Notes: a model not told the origin generated them from the sequence alone. Positions 1 to 7,521 are shown, counted from the stretch's first letter. The stretch is 16,521 bases of DNA from JBQCHF01 sp051953655 (GCA_051953655.1 JBQCIO010000328.1:1-16521), one strand, 5' to 3'. Program-made: numbers and translations.

Positions 1-49
1 CACGGGGTTGTGGTCCGGGGTGGCGCGGTTTAATTTCCCTTCACACCCC

Positions 50-589
50 CTATCCTGTTGTGCCCCGTTCTGCGCGCTTACGGGGCTTCTTCGACTGCGC
101 CAGCCCCGCACAGGCGGATCGGTGGAACTCCGCCAGGCTCACCACCTTCTCACCGCCGTCACCGCGGTCGGTGGGGGCGTACCGCACCTGGCCGGGGCGC
201 AGCGCGGCCAGCTGGGCCGGCGTGAACGAGACGCTCTGCGCGGAGCGGGAGTTGTCCCTGGTCCAGCCGTAGAGCGCATAGGTGACGTCCGTCTCGAGCG
301 GCTCGAGGGGGCGCTCGGGCCGGTCCGCCGAGCCGGGCTGCGGATCGGTCAGCGACCAGACCGCGGATCCGGTGACCGGTGCGGCCGCGGTCCACGAGCC
401 GAGCGCGCGCTCGTCGCCGTCGTCGCGGTAGACCGTGGCCCCGTCGACGTGCCCGCGGCACACCTGCAGGTAGCCGACCGGTCGGCCCTGCGCGTCGACC
501 CCGATCCCGGCCACCGCCCCCTCCTCCACCGTGCAGGCGGTGACCACGGCCAGGGCGCCGACCACGCCGGCGAGCAGGACGGTGCGCAC
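50..589 (-). CDS. Small secreted lipoprotein of unknown function
   Basis: Encodes a 179-residue protein with a hydrophobic N-terminal signal (residues 1-18) ending in a lipobox, VTAC, with Cys19 as the predicted lipidated residue; it should be anchored on the outer face of the membrane. The mature part has two further cysteines, in the motifs LQVCRGH and RSACAGL, which could form a disulfide, and a basic C-terminal tail (KKPRKR). I do not recognise the family. The GTG start at 589 is chosen because it gives a normal lipoprotein signal and lies 7 nt after a TAGGGT hexamer, the leaderless pattern seen at other genes here. The reading frame stays open upstream into the neighbouring gene but only out of that gene's frame. 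It follows the GGDEF-EAL gene on the same strand with a 107-nt gap, so it is probably transcribed from its own promoter. Confidence 0.75.
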   Translation of the reverse strand: MRTVLLAGVVGALAVVTACTVEEGAVAGIGVDAQGRPVGYLQVCRGHVDGATVYRDDGDERALGSWTAAAPVTGSAVWSLTDPQPGSADRPERPLEPLETDVTYALYGWTRDNSRSAQSVSFTPAQLAALRPGQVRYAPTDRGDGGEKVVSLAEFHRSACAGLAQSKKPRKRAERGTTG

Positions 590-596
590 GGCGGTG

Positions 597-602
597 ACCC
601 TA
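597..602 (-). promoter_or_regulatory. Putative -10 hexamer (TAGGGT) for a leaderless lipoprotein mRNA
   Basis: On the minus strand TAGGGT is followed by 7 nt and then the GTG at 589. This fits the actinobacterial TANNNT -10 consensus with transcription starting at or next to the start codon. There is no convincing -35 element. The assignment rests on spacing and on the same arrangement recurring at other genes in the window. Confidence 0.4.
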
Positions 603-626
603 GGGCCCGCGCTCCGCACGTGGTGC

Positions 627-643
627 GCAGGCGGCGAGCCTGC
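627..643 (-). terminator. Short GC hairpin after the GGDEF-EAL gene
   Basis: GCAGGC and GCCTGC form a perfect 6-bp stem with a 5-nt loop, 54 nt past the stop of the GGDEF-EAL gene and before the lipoprotein start. There is no U tract, which is common for actinobacterial terminators, but a stem this short also occurs by chance at this GC content. Confidence 0.3.
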
Positions 644-696
644 CCCGCCCCGGAGCGAGCAGGCGGTGCTGCCGGTCGTCGTGGTCGGAGCGGGGG

Positions 697-3006
697 TCAG
701 GCGGACGGTACCGCCACCGACCCGGCGGCTGCGGCCTCGGACGTGCGGACGTGCTCGACGAAGTCGGCGGGCGCCAGCGCACGGGCGAAGAGCCAGCCCT
801 GGGCCCGCTCGACCCCCATGCCGAGCAGGGCCTCGCGCTGCGCCTCGGTCTCCACCCCCTCGGCCACGACGTCGAGGCGCAGCGCCCCGGACATCGCCGC
901 GATGGCCGCGACGAGCGCGTGGGCGTCGGGGCTGACGCCCAGCGGGGACACGAAGCTGCGGTCCACCTTGACCACGCTGACCGGGAAGTCCCGCAGGTAG
1001 CCCAGCGCGGAATAGCCGGTGCCGAAGTCGTCGACGGCGAGACGGAGCCCGAAGGCGCGCAGCTTGCCGAGCACCTCGGCGCACACGCCGGACGGGTCCA
1101 CCATGGCCGACTCGGTCATCTCCAGGGTCACGGCCTGCGGAGGCACGCCGGCGGCGCGCAGGGCGGTCTCCACCTGGAGGACGAAGGTCGGGTCGCGAAG
1201 CTGCCACGCCGAGACGTTGACCGAGACGGTGAAGTCGTCGGCGACCAGCCCGGCGCGCCGCCAGCGGCCGAGCTCGACGAGCGCGGTCTCGAGCACGAGC
1301 CGGCCGACCTCCCCGATCAGGCCGCACTCCTCCGCGAGCGGGACGAACTGGTCGGGCCGCACCTCGCCGAGCCGGGGGTGCGACCAGCGCACCAGGGCCT
1401 CGGCGCCGAGCACCCGACCGTCGCGGAGGGACACCACCGGCTGGTAGGCCACCCACAGCTGGCCCGCCGCGAGCGCGTGGCGCAGCGCGAGCTCCATCTC
1501 GACCCGCGCCCTGATCTGCTCGCGCATGCGGTCGTCGAAGACCACGAAGCGGCCTCGGCCCGCGTCCTTCGCCGTGTACATGGCGGTGTCCGCGTTGCGC
1601 AGCAGCTCGCCGGCGGCGGCGGCATCCGTGGCAGCGGCCAGACCGATGCTCACGCCCATCACCACGACGTGGCCGGCGACGTCGACCGGTGCGGTCATGG
1701 CCCGCAGCAGGCTGCGAGCCAGGGCCTCGGCGTCCTCCTGCCGGCCGGCCAGCGCCAGGACGAACTCGTCCCCTCCCACCCGTGCGAGCACGGCGCCGCC
1801 GGGGACGATCTCCGACAACCGCTCGGAGACCTCGACGAGCAACAGGTCCCCCGTCTCGTGCCCCCAGCTGTCGTTGACGTACTTGAACCCGTCGAGGTCG
1901 CAGAAGAGCGCCCACAGCGCCGCACCCTCGAGCGTCCGGGAGCGCTCGAGCAGGGTGGGGAGGATCTCCGCGCTGAGCACGGTGCGGTTGGGCAGGCCGG
2001 TGAGCGCGTCCCGGTGGGCCTGCTCGCGGGCCCTGCGCTGCGCCTCGGCGTAGCTGGCCACGGCGGAGCCGGCACGCACCAGGACCGCGAGGGTGCCCGC
2101 GGCGGCCACGCAGGCGAGCGCCACCCGGACCCCGAACGGCTGCGAGCCGAGCAGGACCACGTGCAGCGGCGCCAGCAGGGCGGGCACGAGCGCCATGACG
2201 CGTCGGCGCGACCACGCCTGCACCTTGCGCAGGTCGGCCGCACCGATCTCCACCATCGAGGGGTGCAGCATCGCCGCGGACAGGCAGGTCAGGGCGACGA
2301 CGAAGGGCAGGTCGATCCAGACCGGACCGACGAGCCGACCGGACGCCCCCATCGCCGCGTAGCCGAGGTCGCCGGCGAGCAGCGACACCAGGGCCACGAC
2401 GAGGAAGCGCCAGGCGGGGCGATCGGTGCGCGTGGCGAGCGCGAGGTTGAGCAGCACGAGCAGGACGAGCACGTCGAGCATCGGGTAGCACGCCGCCAGC
2501 GCTCCGAACCACGGGGGCCGCCCGGGGACGTCGGCGGCCGGGACGGCGAACGCGGTGATCGAGACGCTGGCGGCGCCGAGCGCCACGACCAGGCCGTCCA
2601 GCACCGCGTGACGCTGCGCGCCGCCGCGCCGGCGCAGCAGCAGGGCCAGGCCTGCGAGCATGAGCAGATAGCCGGGGATGACGACCGCGTCGGCCGCGGC
2701 CATCGCCGCCCCGTGCTGGGCGGCGGCCCAGGGCCGGATGAGCGCGCCGGTGACGAACAGCGCGACCGCCCCGGCGACCATCCGCCACGGCAGCCGCTGC
2801 GCCGGACGGTGCAGGGCGGGTCCGACCAGCGTGGAGACGACCGCGACCAGTCCCACCACGCAGAAGGCGGCCGACGACGCCACCGGGGCGAGGTCCAGGG
2901 CGTAGACGGCCCCGGCCACGACACCGACGACCACGACGATGCAGGAGAGGCAGGCACCCGCCCCCGTCCGGGACCCGCGCGAACGGGAGACGGGATCCAC
3001 GCCCAC
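697..3006 (-). CDS. Membrane GGDEF-EAL cyclic-di-GMP turnover protein
   Basis: A 769-residue signalling enzyme for c-di-GMP synthesis and/or breakdown. Residues about 20-315 are an array of roughly nine hydrophobic segments (an unassigned membrane sensor), followed by a short linker, a GGDEF domain (about 330-490, intact GGDEF at 411-415) and an EAL domain (about 500-755). The EAL domain keeps the catalytic set: EAL 536-538, Asn597 in VSVNVS, EMTES 629-633, DDFGTG 659-664, KVD 680-682, AEGVE 715-719 and the AQG motif. The usual inhibitory RxxD site upstream of GGDEF is absent (PGGA there). Both domains could therefore be active, or GGDEF could act as a GTP-binding regulator. GTG at 3006 is the longest sensible start. 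However, GTG at 3000 (767 aa) fits better with the FliA-like promoter, whose -10 element ends at 3007. Same strand as, and 76 nt after, the GNAT-like gene. Confidence 0.93.
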   Translation of the reverse strand: MGVDPVSRSRGSRTGAGACLSCIVVVVGVVAGAVYALDLAPVASSAAFCVVGLVAVVSTLVGPALHRPAQRLPWRMVAGAVALFVTGALIRPWAAAQHGAAMAAADAVVIPGYLLMLAGLALLLRRRGGAQRHAVLDGLVVALGAASVSITAFAVPAADVPGRPPWFGALAACYPMLDVLVLLVLLNLALATRTDRPAWRFLVVALVSLLAGDLGYAAMGASGRLVGPVWIDLPFVVALTCLSAAMLHPSMVEIGAADLRKVQAWSRRRVMALVPALLAPLHVVLLGSQPFGVRVALACVAAAGTLAVLVRAGSAVASYAEAQRRAREQAHRDALTGLPNRTVLSAEILPTLLERSRTLEGAALWALFCDLDGFKYVNDSWGHETGDLLLVEVSERLSEIVPGGAVLARVGGDEFVLALAGRQEDAEALARSLLRAMTAPVDVAGHVVVMGVSIGLAAATDAAAAGELLRNADTAMYTAKDAGRGRFVVFDDRMREQIRARVEMELALRHALAAGQLWVAYQPVVSLRDGRVLGAEALVRWSHPRLGEVRPDQFVPLAEECGLIGEVGRLVLETALVELGRWRRAGLVADDFTVSVNVSAWQLRDPTFVLQVETALRAAGVPPQAVTLEMTESAMVDPSGVCAEVLGKLRAFGLRLAVDDFGTGYSALGYLRDFPVSVVKVDRSFVSPLGVSPDAHALVAAIAAMSGALRLDVVAEGVETEAQREALLGMGVERAQGWLFARALAPADFVEHVRTSEAAAAGSVAVPSA

Positions 3007-3035
3007 CTATCGGCACCCGCCGGCTCCCGGCTGAG
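3007..3035 (-). promoter_or_regulatory. FliA/sigma-28-type promoter for the GGDEF-EAL gene
   Basis: Reading the minus strand, CTCA (3035-3032), a 17-nt spacer and GCCGATAG (3014-3007) lie immediately before the GGDEF-EAL coding region. GCCGATA is the classical sigma-28 -10 element, and CTCA-N15-17-GCCGAA is the form I recall for FliA promoters of motile actinomycetes such as Actinoplanes. Transcription would begin near 3000, at a GTG codon, implying a leaderless message. A related motif precedes the other EAL gene at 11333. Confidence 0.55.
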
Positions 3036-3082
3036 GGTTCGCGCTCCGCCCTCTCACCGGACGGTGGCGCGGTGCCGCGGCC

Positions 3083-3754
3083 TCAGGCCCGCAGCCGTGC
3101 GGCGTCGAGGTCGACGACCGCGCTCCCCGCGGGGGCGGTCCGGGCCCACGGCAGCGAGCCGCCGGACCGGGGTGCGGCCGGCACCGGGGCCTCGTAGGAC
3201 CAGTAGGTCTGGGTGTCGACCGGAGTCCCGGTGACGCCGGGCACCGCGGTCTGCGCGATCTTGAGGATCGCCTGCGGGAGGCGGTAGACCTCGCTGTTGC
3301 GGCTGCAGACGTCGAGCACGGCCACCCCGCCGAGCTCCCCGACCGTCTCGGCCATGTCCGAGACCACCGAGGCGAACACGCCGGTGCCGTGGTAGTCCGG
3401 GTGCACCGCGACGAAGCCGATGTAGAAGCAGCGCCCGGCCGCGTAGTGCTCGGGCCAGCGGGCGGCGAAGAACTCCGGACTGACCAACGGCATCGTGCTC
3501 AAGTCGTCGGTGAAGGTGGCCAGGGCGCACATGGTGCCGTCGCGCTGGTCGATGCCGACGTACTTGGTCACCCGGTCGTCGGCGAGGACCTCGGCCAGCT
3601 CTGCGCGCGTCATGAGGTGCCGCTGCAGCGCTGCGGCCCGCAGGTGGGCGAAGGCGAGCTCGTAGAGGTCGTGCGCCCGGCCGGCGAGGGCCGGGTCCAG
3701 GGTGCGGTGCTTGCGGACGTCGACAGGCACTGGCGGGGACTCGAGCAGGGACAC
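3083..3754 (-). CDS. GNAT-like N-acetyltransferase
   Basis: A 223-residue protein whose middle region resembles a GNAT acetyl-CoA-binding core: a beta strand reading YIGFVAVHPDYHGTGVF (about 111-127) followed by a helix, like motif A, although the usual Q/RxxGxG/A is reduced to HGTG. The substrate is unknown. The C-terminal part (DVCSRNSEVYRLPQ about 148-161, TQTYWSYE about 181-188) is unlike well-known GNATs, so this may be a lineage-specific subfamily. I chose GTG at 3754 because GGAGG lies 4 nt upstream and a TAACCT -10 hexamer sits at 3788-3793, about 35 nt upstream. The alternative GTG at 3784 (233 aa) is only 3 nt from that hexamer and would fall at or before the transcription start. 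A 21/22-bp tandem repeat lies just upstream. Confidence 0.65.
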   Translation of the reverse strand: MSLLESPPVPVDVRKHRTLDPALAGRAHDLYELAFAHLRAAALQRHLMTRAELAEVLADDRVTKYVGIDQRDGTMCALATFTDDLSTMPLVSPEFFAARWPEHYAAGRCFYIGFVAVHPDYHGTGVFASVVSDMAETVGELGGVAVLDVCSRNSEVYRLPQAILKIAQTAVPGVTGTPVDTQTYWSYEAPVPAAPRSGGSLPWARTAPAGSAVVDLDAARLRA

Positions 3755-3787
3755 GTGGCCTCCGGGCCGTGGCGGGTCGGTCACTGA

Positions 3788-3793
3788 AGGTTA
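3788..3793 (-). promoter_or_regulatory. Putative -10 hexamer (TAACCT) for the GNAT-like gene
   Basis: TAACCT on the minus strand matches TANNNT. Transcription would start near 3781, leaving a leader of about 27 nt that contains the GGAGG site before GTG 3754. It directly abuts the tandem repeat at 3794-3836, which covers the -35 region. Confidence 0.4.
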
Positions 3794-3836
3794 GGCCGAA
3801 CGGTGCACGGACGGGGCCGAACGGGTGCATGGACGG
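3794..3836. repeat. Two-unit tandem repeat (21 and 22 bp) in a divergent promoter region
   Basis: Units 3794-3814 and 3815-3836 both read GGCCGAACGG, then TGCAC or GTGCAT, then GGACGG; they differ by one inserted G and one C/T change. The 21-bp period equals two helical turns, so a protein could bind both on the same face of the DNA. The repeat covers the -35 region of the minus-strand GNAT-like gene and lies about 90 nt upstream of the plus-strand operon promoter. Confidence 0.7.
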
Positions 3837-3922
3837 CGAGGTCGTCCCCGAGCACCCGTGCGTCGACGCACCCTGCCGTGGCCTGGTCCGCCGAGCACGT
3901 ACGACGGGCGGACGTGCGGTCG

Positions 3923-3928
3923 TAGGCT
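3923..3928 (+). promoter_or_regulatory. Putative -10 hexamer (TAGGCT) for the glycosylation operon
   Basis: TAGGCT matches TANNNT and lies 38 nt before the ATG at 3967, giving a leader of about 30 nt that contains the SD-bearing hairpin. No clear -35 is visible. Confidence 0.35.
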
Positions 3929-3942
3929 CGGCCCACCCTTCC

Positions 3943-3958
3943 CCTTCCGCAAGGAAGG
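3943..3958 (+). promoter_or_regulatory. Leader hairpin with GCAA tetraloop enclosing the Shine-Dalgarno site
   Basis: CCTTCC (3943-3948), loop GCAA (3949-3952) and GGAAGG (3953-3958) form a 6-bp stem with a GNRA tetraloop. GGAAGG is the ribosome binding site for the ATG at 3967 (8-nt spacing), so the folded form would hide it. A competing pairing exists between 3933-3942 and 3953-3961 with one bulged C. Confidence 0.45.
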
Positions 3959-3966
3959 TGGCCGGC

Positions 3967-6060
3967 ATGGGCGACGGGTCCGGCGCGGTGGCCGCCACCG
4001 GGTGCCTCTTCGTCCTCATCTGGTGGGGTCCGGGGTGGCTGCTCGGCGAGGCGCTGGGCCTGCGCCGGCTGCTGCTCCCCGCCGCCGCCCCGGCCGTCGG
4101 CGTCGGCCTGCTCAGCGCCGTCGGCTGGGCGGACCGGCTGGTGCGGATCCCGTGGACGCCGTCGTGGGCGCTCGGGCAGTGCGCCGCGCTGTCCCTGGTC
4201 GCGTGGGCGCTGCGCCGTCGCCTGTCCCGTCCCGACCAGGGGGCGCGCCCTTGCCGCTCGACCACGACGGAGCGCCACTGGTGGCTCGCGGGCCTGCTCG
4301 GCCTGCTGCCCGGCGCCGTCGCGGCCGGCTACGTCTGGGTGGGGGGCACCGCGGGCCTGCGGGCGGTGAACCAGGACTGGGACATGCCCTGGCACGCGAA
4401 CCTGGTCCGGCTCATCGCCGCGACGCAGGAGTGGGACCCCCGGCTCGCCGCGCACCTGTCCGGCTACGACACCTCCCCGGCCGCCGCCCCGATGCGGAGC
4501 TACCCGATCGGCTTCCACGCCGTGCTGGCGCTGGTGTGGCCCTCCAGCGGTGCGAGCATCCCGGTGCTCTTCGACGTCGCCACCCTGCTGCTGGTCACGG
4601 TGCAGCTGCCCCTCAGCGCGATGGCCCTGACCGGGGTGGTCGCCCGCAGGCCGGTCGCCGTGGCCGCCGCCGGGGCCGTCTCACCGTTCGTGGCCGTCGC
4701 CCCCTGGGACCTGCTGTGGCGCGGCCCGGTCGTCCCCTACCTTGCCGGCCTCCTCCTCGTCGGCCCGTTCACCCTGCTGGCCGTGTGCGGCGCCGAGGAG
4801 CGCAGGTGGGCCTGGCTGCCGGCGGCCGCCCTCGCGGCGCTGGGTCTGGCGGCGGTGCACCCCTCGCTGCTGGCCGTGGCCGCACCGGTGCTCGGCTGCT
4901 GGTGGGCCGCCCGGCTGCTCCCCTGGCGAGCGCGCGGCGCCAGCACGACCGCCTACCTCGGGGTGCTGACCGGCGTCGCGGCGCTGGTGTCCCTGCCCGT
5001 GGTCCTGGACCTGGCCGCTGAGGCGCGCCGTGTGGCCGCCGTGACCTGGCCGCCGGACACCACCCCGGCCGGCGCGGTGAAGGACGTCCTGCTGCTGCGC
5101 CACGCCGGGTCGCCCCCCATGTACGCCCTCGCCGCCGCGGCCGGACTCGGCGCGCTCGCCCTGGTGCTCGGCCCCCGGGTCGGCGGTGCGCCGGGGGCGT
5201 GGTACCCGCCGCCGCTCGCCCTCTTCGGTGGGCTCTCGGTGGCCACCATCGGCACGCGCAGCACGTGGGTGCTCGGGCTCACCGCGCCTTTCTACGACGA
5301 CCAGTGGCGCATCATGGCCGCCTACGTCGTGCTGGCGGTCCCCCTGGTGGGAGCCGGGCTCTGGTTCCTGGGCCGGCTCGTCGTCGCAGGGCTGGAGCGG
5401 CTGCCCTCCGGAGACGGCCGCCGGCTACGACGCGGCGTCGGAGCGGACGTCGGCATCTCCGCCGTGGTGCTGCTGCTGGTGCTCGGGGTCTCCCTGCCGG
5501 CGCTCGCGACGGACCGGGATCGGGTGGCGCGCCAGAACAGGGTCTCGGGCCGCACCCTGGACACCGCCGAGATCCGGCTGCTGGGGCAGCTCTCGCGCTG
5601 GGTGCCGGCCGGGGCGACCGTGCTCAACGACGCGTGCGACGGATCGGTGTGGATGTACGCGCTGGGCGACCGGATGCCCATGATGCGTCACTTCGGCGTC
5701 CCGCCGACGCAGCGCCAGAAGCTTCTGCTCACCTCCTTCAACCGCATCGCGGAGGATCCGCAGGTGCGCCGCGCCGCCGCCGAGCTCGGCGTCACCTTCG
5801 TCTACGTCTCCGTCGGCCGGGTCCGCACGTGGGACCGGAGGCCGCCCGGTCTGCTCGGGCTGGACCGGCTGCCCTTCCTCACCCTGGTGGCCCGCGACGG
5901 CCCCGCCCGCCTCTACCGCGTGGACTGGTCGCGGCTGCCCGGCGGGGTCGCACAGCTGGTCGCCACCTCCCCGACCCGGGTGCACCGGGCCGGGGTGCCG
6001 GGGACCTGGTCCACCACCGACCCCTCGCCCACGCTTCCCGGACGGAGCGTGTGCTCGTGA
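3967..6060 (+). CDS. DUF6541-type polytopic membrane protein, probable GT-C-like glycosyltransferase
   Basis: A 697-residue integral membrane protein with about a dozen hydrophobic segments, and a soluble C-terminal part from about residue 515. It matches what I know of the actinobacterial DUF6541 family. The first large extracytoplasmic loop contains NQDWDMPWHANLVR (about 135-148) and SYPIGFHA (178-185); acidic residues in this first loop are the hallmark of GT-C glycosyltransferases that use polyprenyl-phosphate sugars. The tail pattern (GVTFVYVS, then DGPARLYRV) also resembles GT-C C-terminal domains. ATG 3967 is favoured by AAGGAAGG 8 nt upstream; the open frame extends back to 3769 without such support. 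Its stop overlaps the gtrA-like start by 4 nt. Transferase activity is inferred from motifs and context, not established. Confidence 0.82.
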   Translation: MGDGSGAVAATGCLFVLIWWGPGWLLGEALGLRRLLLPAAAPAVGVGLLSAVGWADRLVRIPWTPSWALGQCAALSLVAWALRRRLSRPDQGARPCRSTTTERHWWLAGLLGLLPGAVAAGYVWVGGTAGLRAVNQDWDMPWHANLVRLIAATQEWDPRLAAHLSGYDTSPAAAPMRSYPIGFHAVLALVWPSSGASIPVLFDVATLLLVTVQLPLSAMALTGVVARRPVAVAAAGAVSPFVAVAPWDLLWRGPVVPYLAGLLLVGPFTLLAVCGAEERRWAWLPAAALAALGLAAVHPSLLAVAAPVLGCWWAARLLPWRARGASTTAYLGVLTGVAALVSLPVVLDLAAEARRVAAVTWPPDTTPAGAVKDVLLLRHAGSPPMYALAAAAGLGALALVLGPRVGGAPGAWYPPPLALFGGLSVATIGTRSTWVLGLTAPFYDDQWRIMAAYVVLAVPLVGAGLWFLGRLVVAGLERLPSGDGRRLRRGVGADVGISAVVLLLVLGVSLPALATDRDRVARQNRVSGRTLDTAEIRLLGQLSRWVPAGATVLNDACDGSVWMYALGDRMPMMRHFGVPPTQRQKLLLTSFNRIAEDPQVRRAAAELGVTFVYVSVGRVRTWDRRPPGLLGLDRLPFLTLVARDGPARLYRVDWSRLPGGVAQLVATSPTRVHRAGVPGTWSTTDPSPTLPGRSVCS

Positions 6061-6497
6061 GCGCCGGCGGCCTGCTGCGGCGGATCGACGTGCCGCTCAC
6101 GCGCTACCTGCTGGTGGGCGGCAGCAGCTTCGCCGTCGACCTGGGCGTGCTCACGGTCTGCTTCGCGCTGCTGCACTGGCCGCTCTGGATCGCGACGTCG
6201 GTCGCCTTCTGGACCAGCGTCGCCTACAACTTCGTGCTGCAACGCAGCTTCTCGTTCAAGGCCCGCGGCTCCGTCGTCGGCGGCCTGTGGCGGTACCTGG
6301 CCGTGCTCGGCGTCAACACCCTCGCGACCACGCTCGTCGTGGAGGCGTTCCAGCGGGCGGGTGCCGGCTATGTGATCGGCAAGACCGTCTCGACGTTCCT
6401 GATCACCTGCTGGAACTTCATCCTCTATCGCAGGTGGGTGTTCGCGCGGGGCGGTGACGAGGACGGGCTCGAGCCAGGAGACCTGGGCGTGCCGTGA
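6057..6497 (+). CDS. GtrA family membrane protein (probable lipid-linked sugar flippase)
   Basis: A 146-residue protein with four hydrophobic segments (about 15-38, 42-62, 77-98, 108-126), the normal size and layout of GtrA (PF04138). Typical motifs are RYLLVGG (16-22), YNFVLQRSFSF (57-67) and the closing CWNFILYRRWVF (118-129). GtrA proteins are thought to move polyprenyl-phosphate sugars across the membrane for later transfer by a GT-C enzyme. The start GTG overlaps the preceding TGA as GTGA, indicating translational coupling; GGACGGAG lies 9 nt upstream. A GTG at 6051 is also in frame but is only 3 nt from that site. The acidic 16-residue tail after the last membrane segment is not conserved in the family as far as I know. 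Confidence 0.93.
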   Translation: MSAGGLLRRIDVPLTRYLLVGGSSFAVDLGVLTVCFALLHWPLWIATSVAFWTSVAYNFVLQRSFSFKARGSVVGGLWRYLAVLGVNTLATTLVVEAFQRAGAGYVIGKTVSTFLITCWNFILYRRWVFARGGDEDGLEPGDLGVP

Positions 6498-6533
6498 CCG
6501 CGGGAACCGTGGCAGCACCGGAAGGACTGGGCC

Positions 6534-7517
6534 ATGTACCGCGGGGTGTGCATCGCCGCCGTCGTCCCGGCCTACCGCGAGGAGGCTCACATCGCCGACG
6601 TCATCAAGACGATGCCCGACTTCGTCGACCACATCGTCGTCGTCGACGACGCCAGCCCGGACCGCACCGCACAGGCCGCCCTCGACACCCGCGACCCGCG
6701 GCTGCACCTGATCCGTCACGACCGCAACCTGGGCGTCGGCAGCGCCAAGAAGACCGCCCACCACGCGGCGCTGGAGCTGGGCGCGGACATCGACGTCGTC
6801 ATGGACGGCGACGGGCAGATGGACCCCGCTCACCTGCCGAGCCTGCTCGACCCGGTGGTGGACGGCTACGGGTTCGCCAAGGGCAACCGCTTCTTCTCCG
6901 TCGGCTCCTGGGCCGGCATGCCGCGCTACCGCGTGGTCGGCAACGTCGCCCTCTCGTTCCTCACGAAGTCCGCATCCGGCTACTGGCACGTGTTCGACCC
7001 GCAGAACGGCTACACCGCGATCCGCACCGACGTGCTGCGCCGGCTGCCGCTTGATCGCATCGCCTCGGGCTACAGCTACGAGAACGACCTGCTGGTCTAC
7101 CTCAACATCCTCGGTGTGCCCGTGGCCGACGTGCCCATCCCCGCGCTCTACGCGCAGGAGGAGTCCGACATGCGGCTGCGACGGGTGGTGCCCGAGCTGC
7201 TCTGGGAGCTGTTCCGCGGGTTCTGGCGGAGGATCTGGTGGAAGTACCTCGTCTGGTCCTTCTCCCCCGTCGCGCTGCTGCTGCTGACCGGCTTGTTCCT
7301 CATCCTCGGCGGGTCGGTCGACGGACTCTTCGTGTCGCTGGCCAGCATCGGCGCCCCCGAGCCGACCGCCGGGACGGTCATGCTCGCAGTGGTGCCTTTC
7401 GTGGTGGGCGTGCAGACGCTGCTCGTCGCGCTCCAGCTCGACATCCAGGCGAGCCCGGACAAGCCGTCGCTGCCGCCGCTCTCCCCGCCGCCGCTCCCCC
7501 CGCCGTCGTCCGTCTGA
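6534..7517 (+). CDS. Family 2 glycosyltransferase, GtrB/DPM1-like polyprenyl-phosphate sugar synthase
   Basis: A 327-residue GT2 enzyme likely to load a sugar from a nucleotide donor onto polyprenyl phosphate at the inner membrane face. The GT-A domain shows VVPAYREE (10-17), VVVDDASPDRT (35-45), NLGVGSAKK (65-73) and the metal-binding DGDGQMDP (91-98). FDPQNGYTAIR (154-164) lies in the acceptor region. Two C-terminal membrane segments (about 241-260 and 281-303) fit the GtrB layout. The end is proline-rich (PPLSPPPLPPP), likely disordered and unusual. ATG 6534 has GGAAGGA 7 nt upstream and lies 36 nt after gtrA, so it is in the same operon. The sugar cannot be read from the sequence. Confidence 0.92.
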   Translation: MYRGVCIAAVVPAYREEAHIADVIKTMPDFVDHIVVVDDASPDRTAQAALDTRDPRLHLIRHDRNLGVGSAKKTAHHAALELGADIDVVMDGDGQMDPAHLPSLLDPVVDGYGFAKGNRFFSVGSWAGMPRYRVVGNVALSFLTKSASGYWHVFDPQNGYTAIRTDVLRRLPLDRIASGYSYENDLLVYLNILGVPVADVPIPALYAQEESDMRLRRVVPELLWELFRGFWRRIWWKYLVWSFSPVALLLLTGLFLILGGSVDGLFVSLASIGAPEPTAGTVMLAVVPFVVGVQTLLVALQLDIQASPDKPSLPPLSPPPLPPPSSV

Positions 7518-7521
7518 GGAA

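Noticed and set aside
1..49. Possible feature in the AT-richer stretch at the left edge
   Set aside because: GGTTTAATTTCCC is locally AT-rich but shows no hairpin, promoter spacing or coding signal; nothing can be supported.
50..3016. Very long minus-strand open frame spanning the lipoprotein and most of the GGDEF-EAL region
   Set aside because: Only its last 179 codons match a gene-like product (signal peptide and lipobox). The rest is an Arg/Gly/Pro-rich shadow of the GGDEF-EAL gene, whose own frame has intact motifs.
751..3234. Long plus-strand open frame opposite the GGDEF-EAL gene
   Set aside because: Low-complexity His/Gln/Arg/Gly-rich product without any motif; it exists because high-GC coding DNA lacks stops on the other strand.
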